From Demequinaceae bacterium UBA4004 (GTDB taxonomy: Bacteria > Actinomycetota > Actinomycetes > Actinomycetales > Demequinaceae): 6,994 nt of DNA. The stretch covers positions 1 through 6,994 of the forward strand of contig DGBM01000139.1 of the NCBI GenBank assembly GCA_002384765.1. Direction: 5' to 3'. Positions 1 through 5,387 of this stretch are shown here, piece by piece. Both the position numbers and the translations under genes were made by a program. Below the pieces are notes generated by a model. The model ran no database searches, was not told the origin of the DNA, and saw only the letters and a program-made list of their open reading frames with translations. The number at the start of each line of letters is the position of its first letter. The stretch's first letter is position 1.

Positions 1-1361
1 GGCCCGTGGTCGGCTCGTCGAGGAGGTCGGTGGTGCCCTGCGTGGCCATCTGGGTCGCGAGCTTGAGGCGCCGGCGCTCACCGCCGGAGAGCGTGTTGAG
101 CGCCTGCCCCAGGCCGATGTGGTGCGGGACAATGTCGTTCAGGCGCCGCAAGACTGGGGCGGCGGGTCCTCCCGCGAAGAACGCGAAGGCCTGTGTCACC
201 GGCATCTGCAGCACCTCGTGGATGTCTTGACCTCGCAAGCGGAACGCGAGCGCCTCGTCGGTGAAGCGCTTGCCCTCGCACGCTTCGCACACGGTGCTCA
301 CCGCGGCCTTGGGGCCGAGGTCGGTGAAGATGAGGCCAGCACCCTTGCACACGGGGCACGCACCCTCCGAGTTGGCACTGAAGAGGGCAGGTGTGACGCC
401 GTTGGCCTTGGCGAAGTTCTTGCGGATGATGTCGAGCAGGCCTGTGTAGGTGGCGGGATTGGAGCGGCGGGAGCCCTTGATCGCCCCCTGGTCCACCATC
501 ACGACGCCTTCGCGGCCGCCCAAGTCTTCGTGGATCAGCGAAGTCTTCCCGGGCCCGCCACCCCCGTCACGACGGTGAGGATGCCCGTCGGAACGTCTAC
601 ATCCATGCCGCGCAGGTTGTGCCGGCGGGCGCTGCGGATCTTCAGCAAGCCCTTGCCCGGCCTGGCCGACGCCCGAAGTTGCGCCCGGTGGTCGAGGCCC
701 AGGTGGCCGACCCCAATCTGCACCAAGGCATCAAGGTTTTCCTGGAGCCCGGTGTGGAGGTGAGCGATCGTCGGCTGGTAGAGGCCCCGCACCCATTCGG
801 CGAGGTCGGAGATTTGCCTCGCACATGCGTCGGCGATGTTGACTCCGCCGCTGCGCGACGACCGCGCGGCCGCGGCTGAACGGGTGCCGCCGCAGTCGGG
901 GCATTCGGTGAAGATGCGCACATAACACGCGTCCGCGGTGTATCCGGGAATCGTGGGGGCGCCTTGGGCGAGGCGCCTTTCCGGGCCTTCACCGCGCCGA
1001 CCCCGTCGCCGACGGTGGAGCGCGAGTTGGCGCCCATACGCTCCTGATCGACGATGATGGCGGCGCTCACCCCGCTGAGCGAGTGCACATCCGGACGGCT
1101 CAGCGACGGCGTGAATCCCTGCACGAACGCGCTGTACGTGTCGTTGATGAGGCGCTGCGACTCTGCCACGATCGCACCGAACACGAGGGACGACTGAGCG
1201 GATCCTGAGACGCCGGTGAACACCGTCATCCTGCGCCTGGGGATCGACAGCGAGATGTCCTGCAGGTTGTGGTCGCGTGCGCCGTGCATCTCGATGAAGT
1301 CGTGCGCATCCGCACGGTGGGTGCGGTGGGTGTTTTCGGTCACGGGCGGCACGCCAAGCAT
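1..1361 (-). pseudogene. UvrA-like (drug-resistance type) ABC ATPase, degraded, partial at window edge
   Basis: This is a relic of the UvrA-like, non-repair duplicated ABC ATPases common in actinobacteria. The N-terminal part starts best at ATG 1361 and reads FIEMHGARDHNLQDISL, a Walker A region GVSGSAQSSL and IIVDQERMGANSRSTVGD. The Walker A lysine is Gln and the preceding Gly is Ala. Near 965-1005 the sequence jumps into another frame (GAPTIPGYTADACYVRIF). It then passes abruptly to a zinc-type CPDCGGTR near 915 and to NIADACARQISDLAEWVRGL. Near 655-690 it jumps from LGLDHRAQ straight to the second ATPase domain, so the first LSGGE signature and Walker B are missing. A one-base loss near 547-552 breaks the second Walker A. 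Downstream the frame is open to the window start, with VDQGAIKGSRRSNPATYTGL, two CxxC pairs, LSGGERRRLKLA and LLDEPTTG. The family identity is strong and the gene is very unlikely to be functional. Positions of deletions are judged from remembered family sequence. Confidence 0.88.
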
Positions 1362-1584
1362 TCCGGGCGGCTGCGGTGTGTTGCGATGCGGGGATTCTGC
1401 GTGGGGCCAGTCGATTTCGAGGGCCAGACACGGGTGCGTGGGCAGGGTTGGCGTGACACTGCGTCGCGTAGGCACCGCCAGTTCTACACTCGTTGCGCGG
1501 CGTGAACGGGGGACGCTCAGGAGAATGTCGATTGGCGGTGCTCACCCGACGCTCCCGGGTGCAAGGCGCCTCCGTCCCGGTCCG

Positions 1585-1605
1585 CCGCGGGTTTCTGCCC
1601 CGCGG
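1585..1605. other. GC-rich hairpin in the divergent intergenic region
   Basis: CCGCGGG and CCCGCGG form a perfect 7-bp stem around the 7-base loop TTTCTGC. It lies 40 bases upstream of the -10 box of the flavin-barrel gene and in the 295-base gap (1362-1656) between divergent genes. No T tract follows on either strand, so it is not a convincing terminator. It may be an operator or chance in GC-rich DNA. The rest of this gap holds no convincing gene. Confidence 0.3.
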
Positions 1606-1644
1606 AGTGGGCCCACGTCCCGTGGCGCCCGCTCCCGGGGCCGC

Positions 1645-1650
1645 TAGCCT
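1645..1650 (+). promoter_or_regulatory. Candidate -10 box TAGCCT for a leaderless transcript
   Basis: TAGCCT matches the actinobacterial TANNNT -10 pattern and ends 6 bases before the ATG at 1657. Transcription would then begin at or next to the start codon. No Shine-Dalgarno sequence lies before that ATG (CAGCCC only), as expected for a leaderless mRNA. There is no obvious -35 hexamer. That leaderless genes are frequent in actinobacteria is established; this assignment is inferred. Confidence 0.55.
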
Positions 1651-1656
1651 CAGCCC

Positions 1657-2082
1657 ATGAGCCTCGATCCTCAAGACTGTGCCAGCATTGCCGCCTTCGT
1701 CCGCCAGGAGGGCCGCGCCATCGTCGCGACGGCGACTCCAGACGGTGAGCCCGAGGCGGCGCTCGTGGGCGTCACCGCGCTCGACGACGGCACGCTCATC
1801 TTCAATGTGCTCCCCTGGGCGCGCAAGCTAGCCAACCTGAAGGCGAACGGACGTGTCGCAGTGGTCGCGGGCACGGCGGGTCCCGTCTCGGTTCAGTTCG
1901 AAGGCCGAGCAGTGGCCACCGACGGCGAATCGGCCGAGCGCTATGCCGATGAGTTCGAGCGTCTCGTGCCTGGTTCCAAGTCGCGCTATGAGGGCTACGA
2001 GGTCGTGGTGGTTCGCCCGGACTGGTTGCGCGTGTACGACGTCTCCCACAAGCCGCCGCTCGTGGTCGAGGCCCGCTGGTAG
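1657..2082 (+). CDS. Pyridoxamine 5'-phosphate oxidase-like, FMN/F420-binding split-barrel protein
   Basis: This 141-residue protein looks like the small split beta-barrel flavoproteins of the pyridoxamine-phosphate-oxidase superfamily. Such proteins bind FMN or F420 and reduce or oxidise small molecules in the cytoplasm. Visible traits are the N-terminal strand pair GRAIVATATPDGEPEAALVG (residues 19-38), the second pair DGTLIFNVLPWARKLANLKA (about 48-67), a core strand GRVAVVAG, then VQFEGRAVATDG and the C-terminal strand VVVVRPDWLRVYDVS. The length fits the family. The ATG at 1657 is chosen for its position just after a TANNNT box and for the absence of in-frame upstream coding. The gene stands alone, divergent from the UvrA-like relic and convergent with the PhoX-like gene. 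Cofactor and substrate cannot be read from the sequence, and true PdxH activity is unlikely given the short length. Confidence 0.85.
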   Translation: MSLDPQDCASIAAFVRQEGRAIVATATPDGEPEAALVGVTALDDGTLIFNVLPWARKLANLKANGRVAVVAGTAGPVSVQFEGRAVATDGESAERYADEFERLVPGSKSRYEGYEVVVVRPDWLRVYDVSHKPPLVVEARW

Positions 2083-2104
2083 GACGACGCTGAGCTCAGG
2101 CGTG

Positions 2105-2140
2105 AAAAGGGCGGGCCTCCCGCTTCCGGAAGACCCGCCC
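2105..2140 (-). terminator. Rho-independent terminator after the PhoX-like gene
   Basis: Reading the minus strand, GGGCGGGTCTTCC pairs with GGGAGGCCCGCCC over 13 positions (two G-T wobbles) around the loop GGAAGC, and TTTT follows directly. It starts 12 bases past the stop codon of the PhoX-like gene. On the plus strand the same hairpin follows the flavin-barrel gene by 26 bases but lacks a T tract, so it may end both transcripts with different strength. Confidence 0.85.
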
Positions 2141-2152
2141 CGTTCGTCGTGA

Positions 2153-3394
2153 CTACTTGTTCTTCTTGGATATCGCCCAGATGCCGTCGGCCAGGTCCTT
2201 GTCAGGGTGCTGCACGGTCACGTACATGACCTTGCGGTCCTTGCCAAAGTAGATGCCGGTGGTCTCGGCGCCCTTGTCCTTGAGCGATGCGAAGAGCGAG
2301 ACCGCGTCGGCTGCGCCGTCGCCGTCCTCGTCCTCCGACGCCTGGTAGATGTCGGAGAAGTCGTTGTCCTCGACGATCCACAGGGTGCCGTCGGGGCCCT
2401 CCGCGAGGTTGTCGGGGGAGTTGAAGCCCGTCACTGAGCCAGCAACCTCAACGGGGACGTTGAGTCCGGCCTCGACGAACGTCGACACGGTCTGCGCGCC
2501 GAGGTCCACGGCGATGACGCGGTCCTCGCTCGTGTTGGCCACGTAGAGCGTGTTGTCGATGATTTCCAGGTCCTCGGGACGACCAAACTCGGTCGCGTTG
2601 ACGGCGTTGGCTGCGGCGTCACCGTCGGCCTGCGCCAGCTCCTGGTCAAGGGTGACCCACTCGAATGCGCCCACCTTGTCGTCGAACGTCGAGGAGCTCC
2701 ACTTCTGCTCCTCGTCGGTCAGGCCCGTGAACTTAAGCGCGTACAGCGTGCCAGCCGAGAGGTCTTCCTTCTCGGAGGGTACGAAGCGGAAGATCGAGCC
2801 GCCGTTGTACTCATCGATCACGTAGACGGAACCGTCCTGGCCCACGTCGATGCCCTCGTGACGCAGGCTTCCAAGGGCGCCACGCTCGACGATGTCGGTG
2901 ACCTTGGTCGGGTCGTGCTTCTCGAGGAACACCTCGTACACCTTGCCGCCGGCGGTCTCCTCGGTGATCAGCAGTGTGTTCCACGGCGTCCAGCGGATGC
3001 CGTCGAGGCGGTTCCAGTCGAAGCCCCAGTCGCTGTCCTGAGCCAGGATCTGGGCCTCGCCCGTCTTGAGGTTCGTGACCGCGATCGCGCCGCCGGAGTT
3101 CACCTCGTACGTGTTGTACATGTAGCGGCCGGCCTGGTGGCCGCCCTCATTCTGCGTGTTCATGTCGTGCAAGTCGTCCACGCCTGGGTAGACGTCCAGC
3201 ACGGTTTCGTCCTTGACCATCCACTGGTGGTAGCCCTCGGGAACGATGTAGGGAACATCCCACGTGGTCGAGGCCTGGCCGTACGCGGAACCCTCAATGG
3301 GCTGGTACTCCCAGGGGCCGTTGTAGGGGTTGGCGAACGCGATGCCACCAAGGGCCACCACGCCGATGCCTACTGCGGAGAATGATTGGTGCAT
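2153..3394 (-). CDS. Exported DUF839 / PhoX-like beta-propeller protein (putative phosphatase)
   Basis: This 413-residue secreted protein belongs to the DUF839/PhoX group, whose characterised members are calcium-dependent alkaline phosphatases. Residues 1-21 form a short hydrophobic signal ending AFA, with mature NPYNGPWEY. Family-like segments in order are EETAGGKVYEVF (145-156), RHEGIDV (178-184), GRPEDLEI (271-278), SPDNLAEGPDGTLWIVEDN (326-344), an acidic DEDGDGAAD calcium-type loop (355-363), GAETTGIYF (375-383) and VTVQHP (392-397). ATG 3394 is preferred over the in-frame TTG at 3427 because AAGGAA lies 6 bases upstream, while the TTG has no ribosome site. There is no cysteine at all, so the iron-ligand Cys of Pseudomonas PhoX is missing. 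No twin-arginine motif is present and the n-region has no Lys or Arg. Enzymatic activity is therefore uncertain; the fold-family call is firm. Confidence 0.85.
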   Translation of the reverse strand: MHQSFSAVGIGVVALGGIAFANPYNGPWEYQPIEGSAYGQASTTWDVPYIVPEGYHQWMVKDETVLDVYPGVDDLHDMNTQNEGGHQAGRYMYNTYEVNSGGAIAVTNLKTGEAQILAQDSDWGFDWNRLDGIRWTPWNTLLITEETAGGKVYEVFLEKHDPTKVTDIVERGALGSLRHEGIDVGQDGSVYVIDEYNGGSIFRFVPSEKEDLSAGTLYALKFTGLTDEEQKWSSSTFDDKVGAFEWVTLDQELAQADGDAAANAVNATEFGRPEDLEIIDNTLYVANTSEDRVIAVDLGAQTVSTFVEAGLNVPVEVAGSVTGFNSPDNLAEGPDGTLWIVEDNDFSDIYQASEDEDGDGAADAVSLFASLKDKGAETTGIYFGKDRKVMYVTVQHPDKDLADGIWAISKKNK

Positions 3395-3400
3395 GTGTCT

Positions 3401-3406
3401 TTCCTT
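3401..3406 (-). promoter_or_regulatory. Ribosome binding site AAGGAA of the PhoX-like gene
   Basis: AAGGAA sits 6 bases before ATG 3394 on the minus strand. It decides the start, since the in-frame upstream TTG at 3427 has only CTATTTTCTAG before it. Confidence 0.8.
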
Positions 3407-3627
3407 AGGTTGTGCGGGAGGGGACAACTAGAAAATAGCGAGGGGCACCCACCGATCCGGTAAACGCAAGATGTCCGGTTCGGGGCAGTTTGGGAAACGT
3501 CCAGGTGACACGCCAAAATGCCGACGCGCGACACGCCGTGAATGCAGAGGCGCACCTTTGCCGCCGTCAGGCACCGGGTGCTGCGCGGCGTTCGTGGCGC
3601 TCGTGATCGCTCGTTCGAGGCAGGTGC

Positions 3628-3648
3628 GTCAGAGGTGGAGCCCCTGAC
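3628..3648. repeat. Imperfect palindrome GTCAGAGG / CCCCTGAC
   Basis: Eight-base arms around the 5-base centre TGGAG match at seven of eight positions. It resembles a dimeric repressor site in form, but no promoter or gene start is identifiable beside it. Confidence 0.3.
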
Positions 3649-3826
3649 GACATGGGGGATTCACCCAGGTTGGCAACCCGGCCTACCGTCAATGCACCCC
3701 GTCAGGTGCACAGTGGCACACCCTTTGGAGTCCTGCGTGTGACCCCACGACGCGGTGCGAAGGCGAGTCCCGTTGCGTCGCTTGTCTGAAGCGCGCGCCT
3801 GCCGGAGGCTCTGCGCCGCCGACGGA

Positions 3827-3844
3827 GCGTGTCACGACACACTT
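3827..3844. repeat. 18-bp near-perfect palindrome with GTGTC/GACAC core
   Basis: AGCGTGTCACGACACACT is symmetric except for one base pair, with GTGTC and GACAC separated by two bases. It begins 18 bases after the stop codon of the 75-residue gene, reading that strand. The two-base centre is too short for a hairpin loop, so a protein-binding site is more likely than a terminator. The nonamer GTGACACGC found within it on the minus strand also occurs on the plus strand at 3505-3513. Confidence 0.35.
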
Positions 3845-3862
3845 CAAAGAGCCGCGGGCCCG

Positions 3863-4090
3863 CTAGCGCCGCTTGAGCCTCAGCGGCCTGACCCGTCGAG
3901 TCCAACGCGGGTCTCGCGGGATCACCCTGACGACATCGGCTGCACCCCCACCTATCCCAGGAGTGATGCCCCATGCCGCGAGTTCCTCGATGGTGTACTC
4001 GGACCAGTCTCGCTCTAGCGTGATCTGACGCCCATCGGGAAGCGTGACCGTCTCTTCCCGGTTGCGTTTTGCTTTCCTGAAGATGCGCAT
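3863..4090 (-). CDS. Hypothetical 75-residue basic protein
   Basis: I do not recognise this protein. It starts with a very basic stretch (MRIFRKAKRNREE), then TVTLPDGRQITLERDWSEY (residues 14-32), an acidic turn and IEELAAWGITPG (34-45), a glycine-rich link and a basic, arginine-rich end (RRVRPLRLKRR). It has no signal peptide or membrane segment; both ends could contact nucleic acid. The start at 4090 is preferred because GAGGGGGGGG lies just upstream; the longer in-frame start at 4246 would add a non-protein-like, cysteine-rich leader. Several codons ending in A (AAA, GCA, CTA, ATA) and AGG differ from its neighbours and hint at foreign origin or weak constraint. It stands alone in a gene-poor stretch, and no clear terminator follows. 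It could be real or a chance frame. Confidence 0.5.
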   Translation of the reverse strand: MRIFRKAKRNREETVTLPDGRQITLERDWSEYTIEELAAWGITPGIGGGAADVVRVIPRDPRWTRRVRPLRLKRR

Positions 4091-4243
4091 GTCCCCCCCC
4101 TCAGTTTCGGTTTCTGCGCAGTTCCGCCACTCGCATCGTGACACCACCGAACTGAAGGCGCAAGAGAGAGGAACATGAGCGCGACGTGCGCGCGATTGCG
4201 GAAGAGTACACAGGACGCTGGACCGCCACGGCGCGCGACCACT

Positions 4244-4257
4244 CACCCCCGGGGGTG
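4244..4257. promoter_or_regulatory. Perfect 14-bp palindrome CACCCCCGGGGGTG, operator-like
   Basis: The palindrome has C5/G5 runs flanked by CA/TG and A/T bases. This form resembles sites bound by the CsoR/RcnR/FrmR family of metal- or formaldehyde-sensing repressors. It lies 154 bases upstream of the 75-residue gene and directly before a plus-strand TTGACG. No metal-transport gene is visible, so the link is only by sequence form. Confidence 0.35.
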
Positions 4258-4390
4258 TATTGACGAGTTGCTCCCTCGATAGTGGCGGTGTCTAGGCGTT
4301 GCCCCATAGGGATCACCACTACGCCCAGGCCAGTCTGAGTGCACCCGGTGCCAGCGCACGAGTGCCTTGGCCCACCCCACAGCACGCGAA

Positions 4391-4438
4391 GAGGCCCGTC
4401 GCGGGGGATCAAGCCTGACCGCCGCCGCGGCGGGCCTC
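4391..4438. repeat. Inverted repeat GAGGCCCG / CGGGCCTC with an inner palindrome
   Basis: Eight-base arms match perfectly across 32 bases. The right arm overlaps a second perfect palindrome, CCGCCGCGGCGG (4422-4433). The two structures would compete. TT follows the arm on the minus strand and ATT on the plus strand, so termination is weak at best; a back-up terminator for read-through past sodA is possible. Confidence 0.35.
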
Positions 4439-4512
4439 ATTGCGTGCCACCAAGGCGAGTTCACGCACCCAACCAACCCCAGCGTCGGCCGTGTCCACCC
4501 GCCCACAGAAGC

Positions 4513-4549
4513 ACCAAGGGCGGGCCCACCGAATCTGGCAGACCCGCCC
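4513..4549 (-). terminator. Terminator hairpin downstream of sodA
   Basis: On the minus strand GGGCGGGTCTGCC pairs with GGTGGGCCCGCCC (13 positions, three of them G-T wobbles) around AGATTC, followed by TTGGTGCTT. It is 67 bases past the sodA stop. The tail is T-poor, so it is weaker than the other two terminators here. Both arms are nearly the same as those of the terminator at 2105-2140. Confidence 0.65.
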
Positions 4550-4558
4550 TCGGCGGCG

Positions 4559-4601
4559 GAGACGCCGTACCGGGCGAACCCGGAAAGGGGGAGGCCGTCT
4601 C
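4559..4601 (-). other. Stem-loop in the sodA 3' untranslated region
   Basis: On the minus strand CCGGG and CCCGG pair around the stable tetraloop TTCG (4570-4583). Outer arms GAGAC and GTCTC (4597-4601 and 4559-4563), each with a GCC/GGC extension, can enclose it. It starts 15 bases after the sodA stop and has no T tract, so mRNA stabilisation or a first pause before the terminator at 4513-4549 is likelier than termination. Confidence 0.5.
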
Positions 4602-4616
4602 TGCGATGCAGAAAGC

Positions 4617-5234
4617 CTAGACGAGCAGACCAGTGGTCGACGAGGCCTTGGCGAAGCGGTCGGCCACGTTCGCCCAGTCCACGACATTCCACCACGCCTT
4701 GACGTAGTCGGCCTTGACGTTCTTGTACTGAAGGTAGAAGGCGTGCTCCCACATGTCGAGCATGAGTAGCGGGATGAGTCCCATGGGGACGTTGCCCTGC
4801 TGGTCGTACAACTGCACGATGATGAGCTTCTTGCCGATCGTGTCCCAAGCGAGGATCGACCAGCCGGAGCCCATGATGGTCATGGCGTTGTTGGTGAAGT
4901 GCGCCGCGAACTTGTCGAACGAACCGAAGTTCTCGTCGATCGCGGTGGCGAGGGCTCCCACGGGCTTGTCGCCACCGTCTGGCGACATGTTGGTCCAGAA
5001 GATCGAGTGGTTGGTGTGACCGCCGAGATTGAACGCGAGAGCCTTCTCAAGGCCAGCGATGGCGCCAAAGTTGTCGGCGTCGCGCGCCTCGGCCATCTTC
5101 TCGAGGGCAGTGTTGGCGCCAGCCACGTATGCGGCGTGGTGCTTGGAGTGGTGAAGCTCCATGATTTCGCCCGCGATGGACGGGGCGAGTGCTCCGTAGT
5201 CGTAGTCGAGGTCCGGCAGCGTGTAGTCAGCCAT
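4617..5234 (-). CDS. sodA: Superoxide dismutase, Mn/Fe family
   Basis: This 205-residue enzyme converts superoxide to oxygen and hydrogen peroxide. The length and order are typical: N-terminal [15 protein letters not shown], then metal ligands His28 (in ELHHSKHH), His76 (in [10 protein letters not shown]), Asp160 and His164 (in [12 protein letters not shown]). The end [14 protein letters not shown] is the usual C-terminal helix. Gly72 and Gln145 occupy the two positions that separate Mn from Fe enzymes; the M. tuberculosis iron enzyme has His at the second. Manganese use is therefore inferred. ATG 5234 is chosen for GGAGG 4 bases upstream and the match to family N termini. There is no signal peptide. 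The gene has its own 5' region between the qcrB terminator and the start codon, and a hairpin-rich 3' end, so it is likely monocistronic. Confidence 0.97.
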   Translation of the reverse strand: MADYTLPDLDYDYGALAPSIAGEIMELHHSKHHAAYVAGANTALEKMAEARDADNFGAIAGLEKALAFNLGGHTNHSIFWTNMSPDGGDKPVGALATAIDENFGSFDKFAAHFTNNAMTIMGSGWSILAWDTIGKKLIIVQLYDQQGNVPMGLIPLLMLDMWEHAFYLQYKNVKADYVKAWWNVVDWANVADRFAKASSTTGLLV

Positions 5235-5238
5235 TCTT

Positions 5239-5243
5239 CCTCC
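5239..5243 (-). promoter_or_regulatory. Ribosome binding site GGAGG of sodA
   Basis: GGAGG followed by AAGA and the ATG at 5234. It settles the start against the in-frame upstream ATG at 5303, whose extension would be Pro/Gly/Arg-rich and unlike the family. Confidence 0.85.
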
Positions 5244-5250
5244 ATTTCGG

Positions 5251-5269
5251 TGCCCGGTCGGTCCGGGCA
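5251..5269 (-). promoter_or_regulatory. Hairpin just upstream of the sodA ribosome site
   Basis: TGCCCGG and CCGGGCA form a perfect 7-bp stem with the 5-base loop ACCGA on the minus strand. It ends 7 bases before GGAGG. It lies in the presumed 5' untranslated leader, where it could protect the mRNA or affect ribosome access. No T tract follows, so it is not a terminator. Confidence 0.45.
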
Positions 5270-5309
5270 GACGTGTGGGTCGGGGCCCCGGGACTGGGCC
5301 CACCTATGA

Positions 5310-5326
5310 GGTCAACGTGTGTGACC
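5310..5326. promoter_or_regulatory. Dyad GGTCA-N7-TGACC upstream of sodA
   Basis: Perfect 5-bp arms with centre-to-centre spacing of 12 bases, 76 bases before the sodA start. The minus-strand copy of the right arm contains TTGACC, which could serve as a -35 box, though no clear -10 follows at 16-18 bases. The form suits a dimeric regulator; which one cannot be told. Confidence 0.4.
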
Positions 5327-5387
5327 GGGACACCATTCCTGACGCCCACGTTCCAGCGTACCGAGCAAGCCGGAAGGCATCGTCCCT

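Larger units (their letters stand above)
3407..3862. other. Gene-poor stretch upstream of the PhoX-like gene
   Basis: I see no convincing gene in these 456 bases. Open frames on both strands look like GC-driven noise. The stretch should hold the promoter of the PhoX-like gene: on the minus strand CTATTTTCTAG (about 3430-3440) is the only AT-rich patch near the start, but no -35 box sits at proper spacing. The octamer GACACGCC occurs twice in the same direction (3507-3514 and 3530-3537). Two dyads are listed separately. No tRNA or other RNA gene was recognised. Confidence 0.5.
4091..4512. other. Gene-poor stretch between the small gene and the sodA terminator
   Basis: No convincing coding region lies in these 422 bases on either strand; the open frames are rich in Arg, Pro and Ala and lack ribosome sites. 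The stretch holds a 14-bp GC palindrome (4244-4257), a plus-strand TTGACG (4260-4265) without a fitting -10 box, and a large inverted repeat (4391-4438). The leader and promoter of the 75-residue gene should lie in its left part, but no -35/-10 pair stands out. Confidence 0.5.

Noticed and set aside
119..763. Long plus-strand open frame with ATG
   Set aside because: It is the reverse of the UvrA-like coding sequence, whose minus-strand reading gives clear conserved motifs.
1525..1647. 40-residue plus-strand frame starting after AGGAG
   Set aside because: AGGAG is one base from the ATG, too close to work, and the peptide composition is typical of noncoding GC-rich DNA.
1503..1660. Plus-strand GTG frame ending in a TGA that overlaps the next gene's ATG, suggesting coupled translation
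   Set aside because: The product is Arg/Pro/Gly-rich with no recognisable motif, there is no ribosome site, and the TANNNT box at 1645 explains the downstream start without coupling.
3440..3475. GTTTACC upstream of the PhoX-like gene as a phosphate-regulon (PhoP) box
   Set aside because: Only one half resembles the known repeat and no second unit lies at the proper spacing.
3702..4018. Overlapping open frames on both strands around the 75-residue gene
   Set aside because: They lack ribosome sites and have composition expected from other-frame reading; the frame 3863-4090 is the better candidate.
4119..4154. Inverted repeat CAGTTC / GAACTG in the leader of the small gene
   Set aside because: Six-base arms across 24 bases are expected by chance and there is no supporting context.
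4339..4769. Three plus-strand open frames opposite the sodA 3' end
   Set aside because: They run across terminator hairpins and into sodA on the other strand, with no ribosome sites or recognisable domains.
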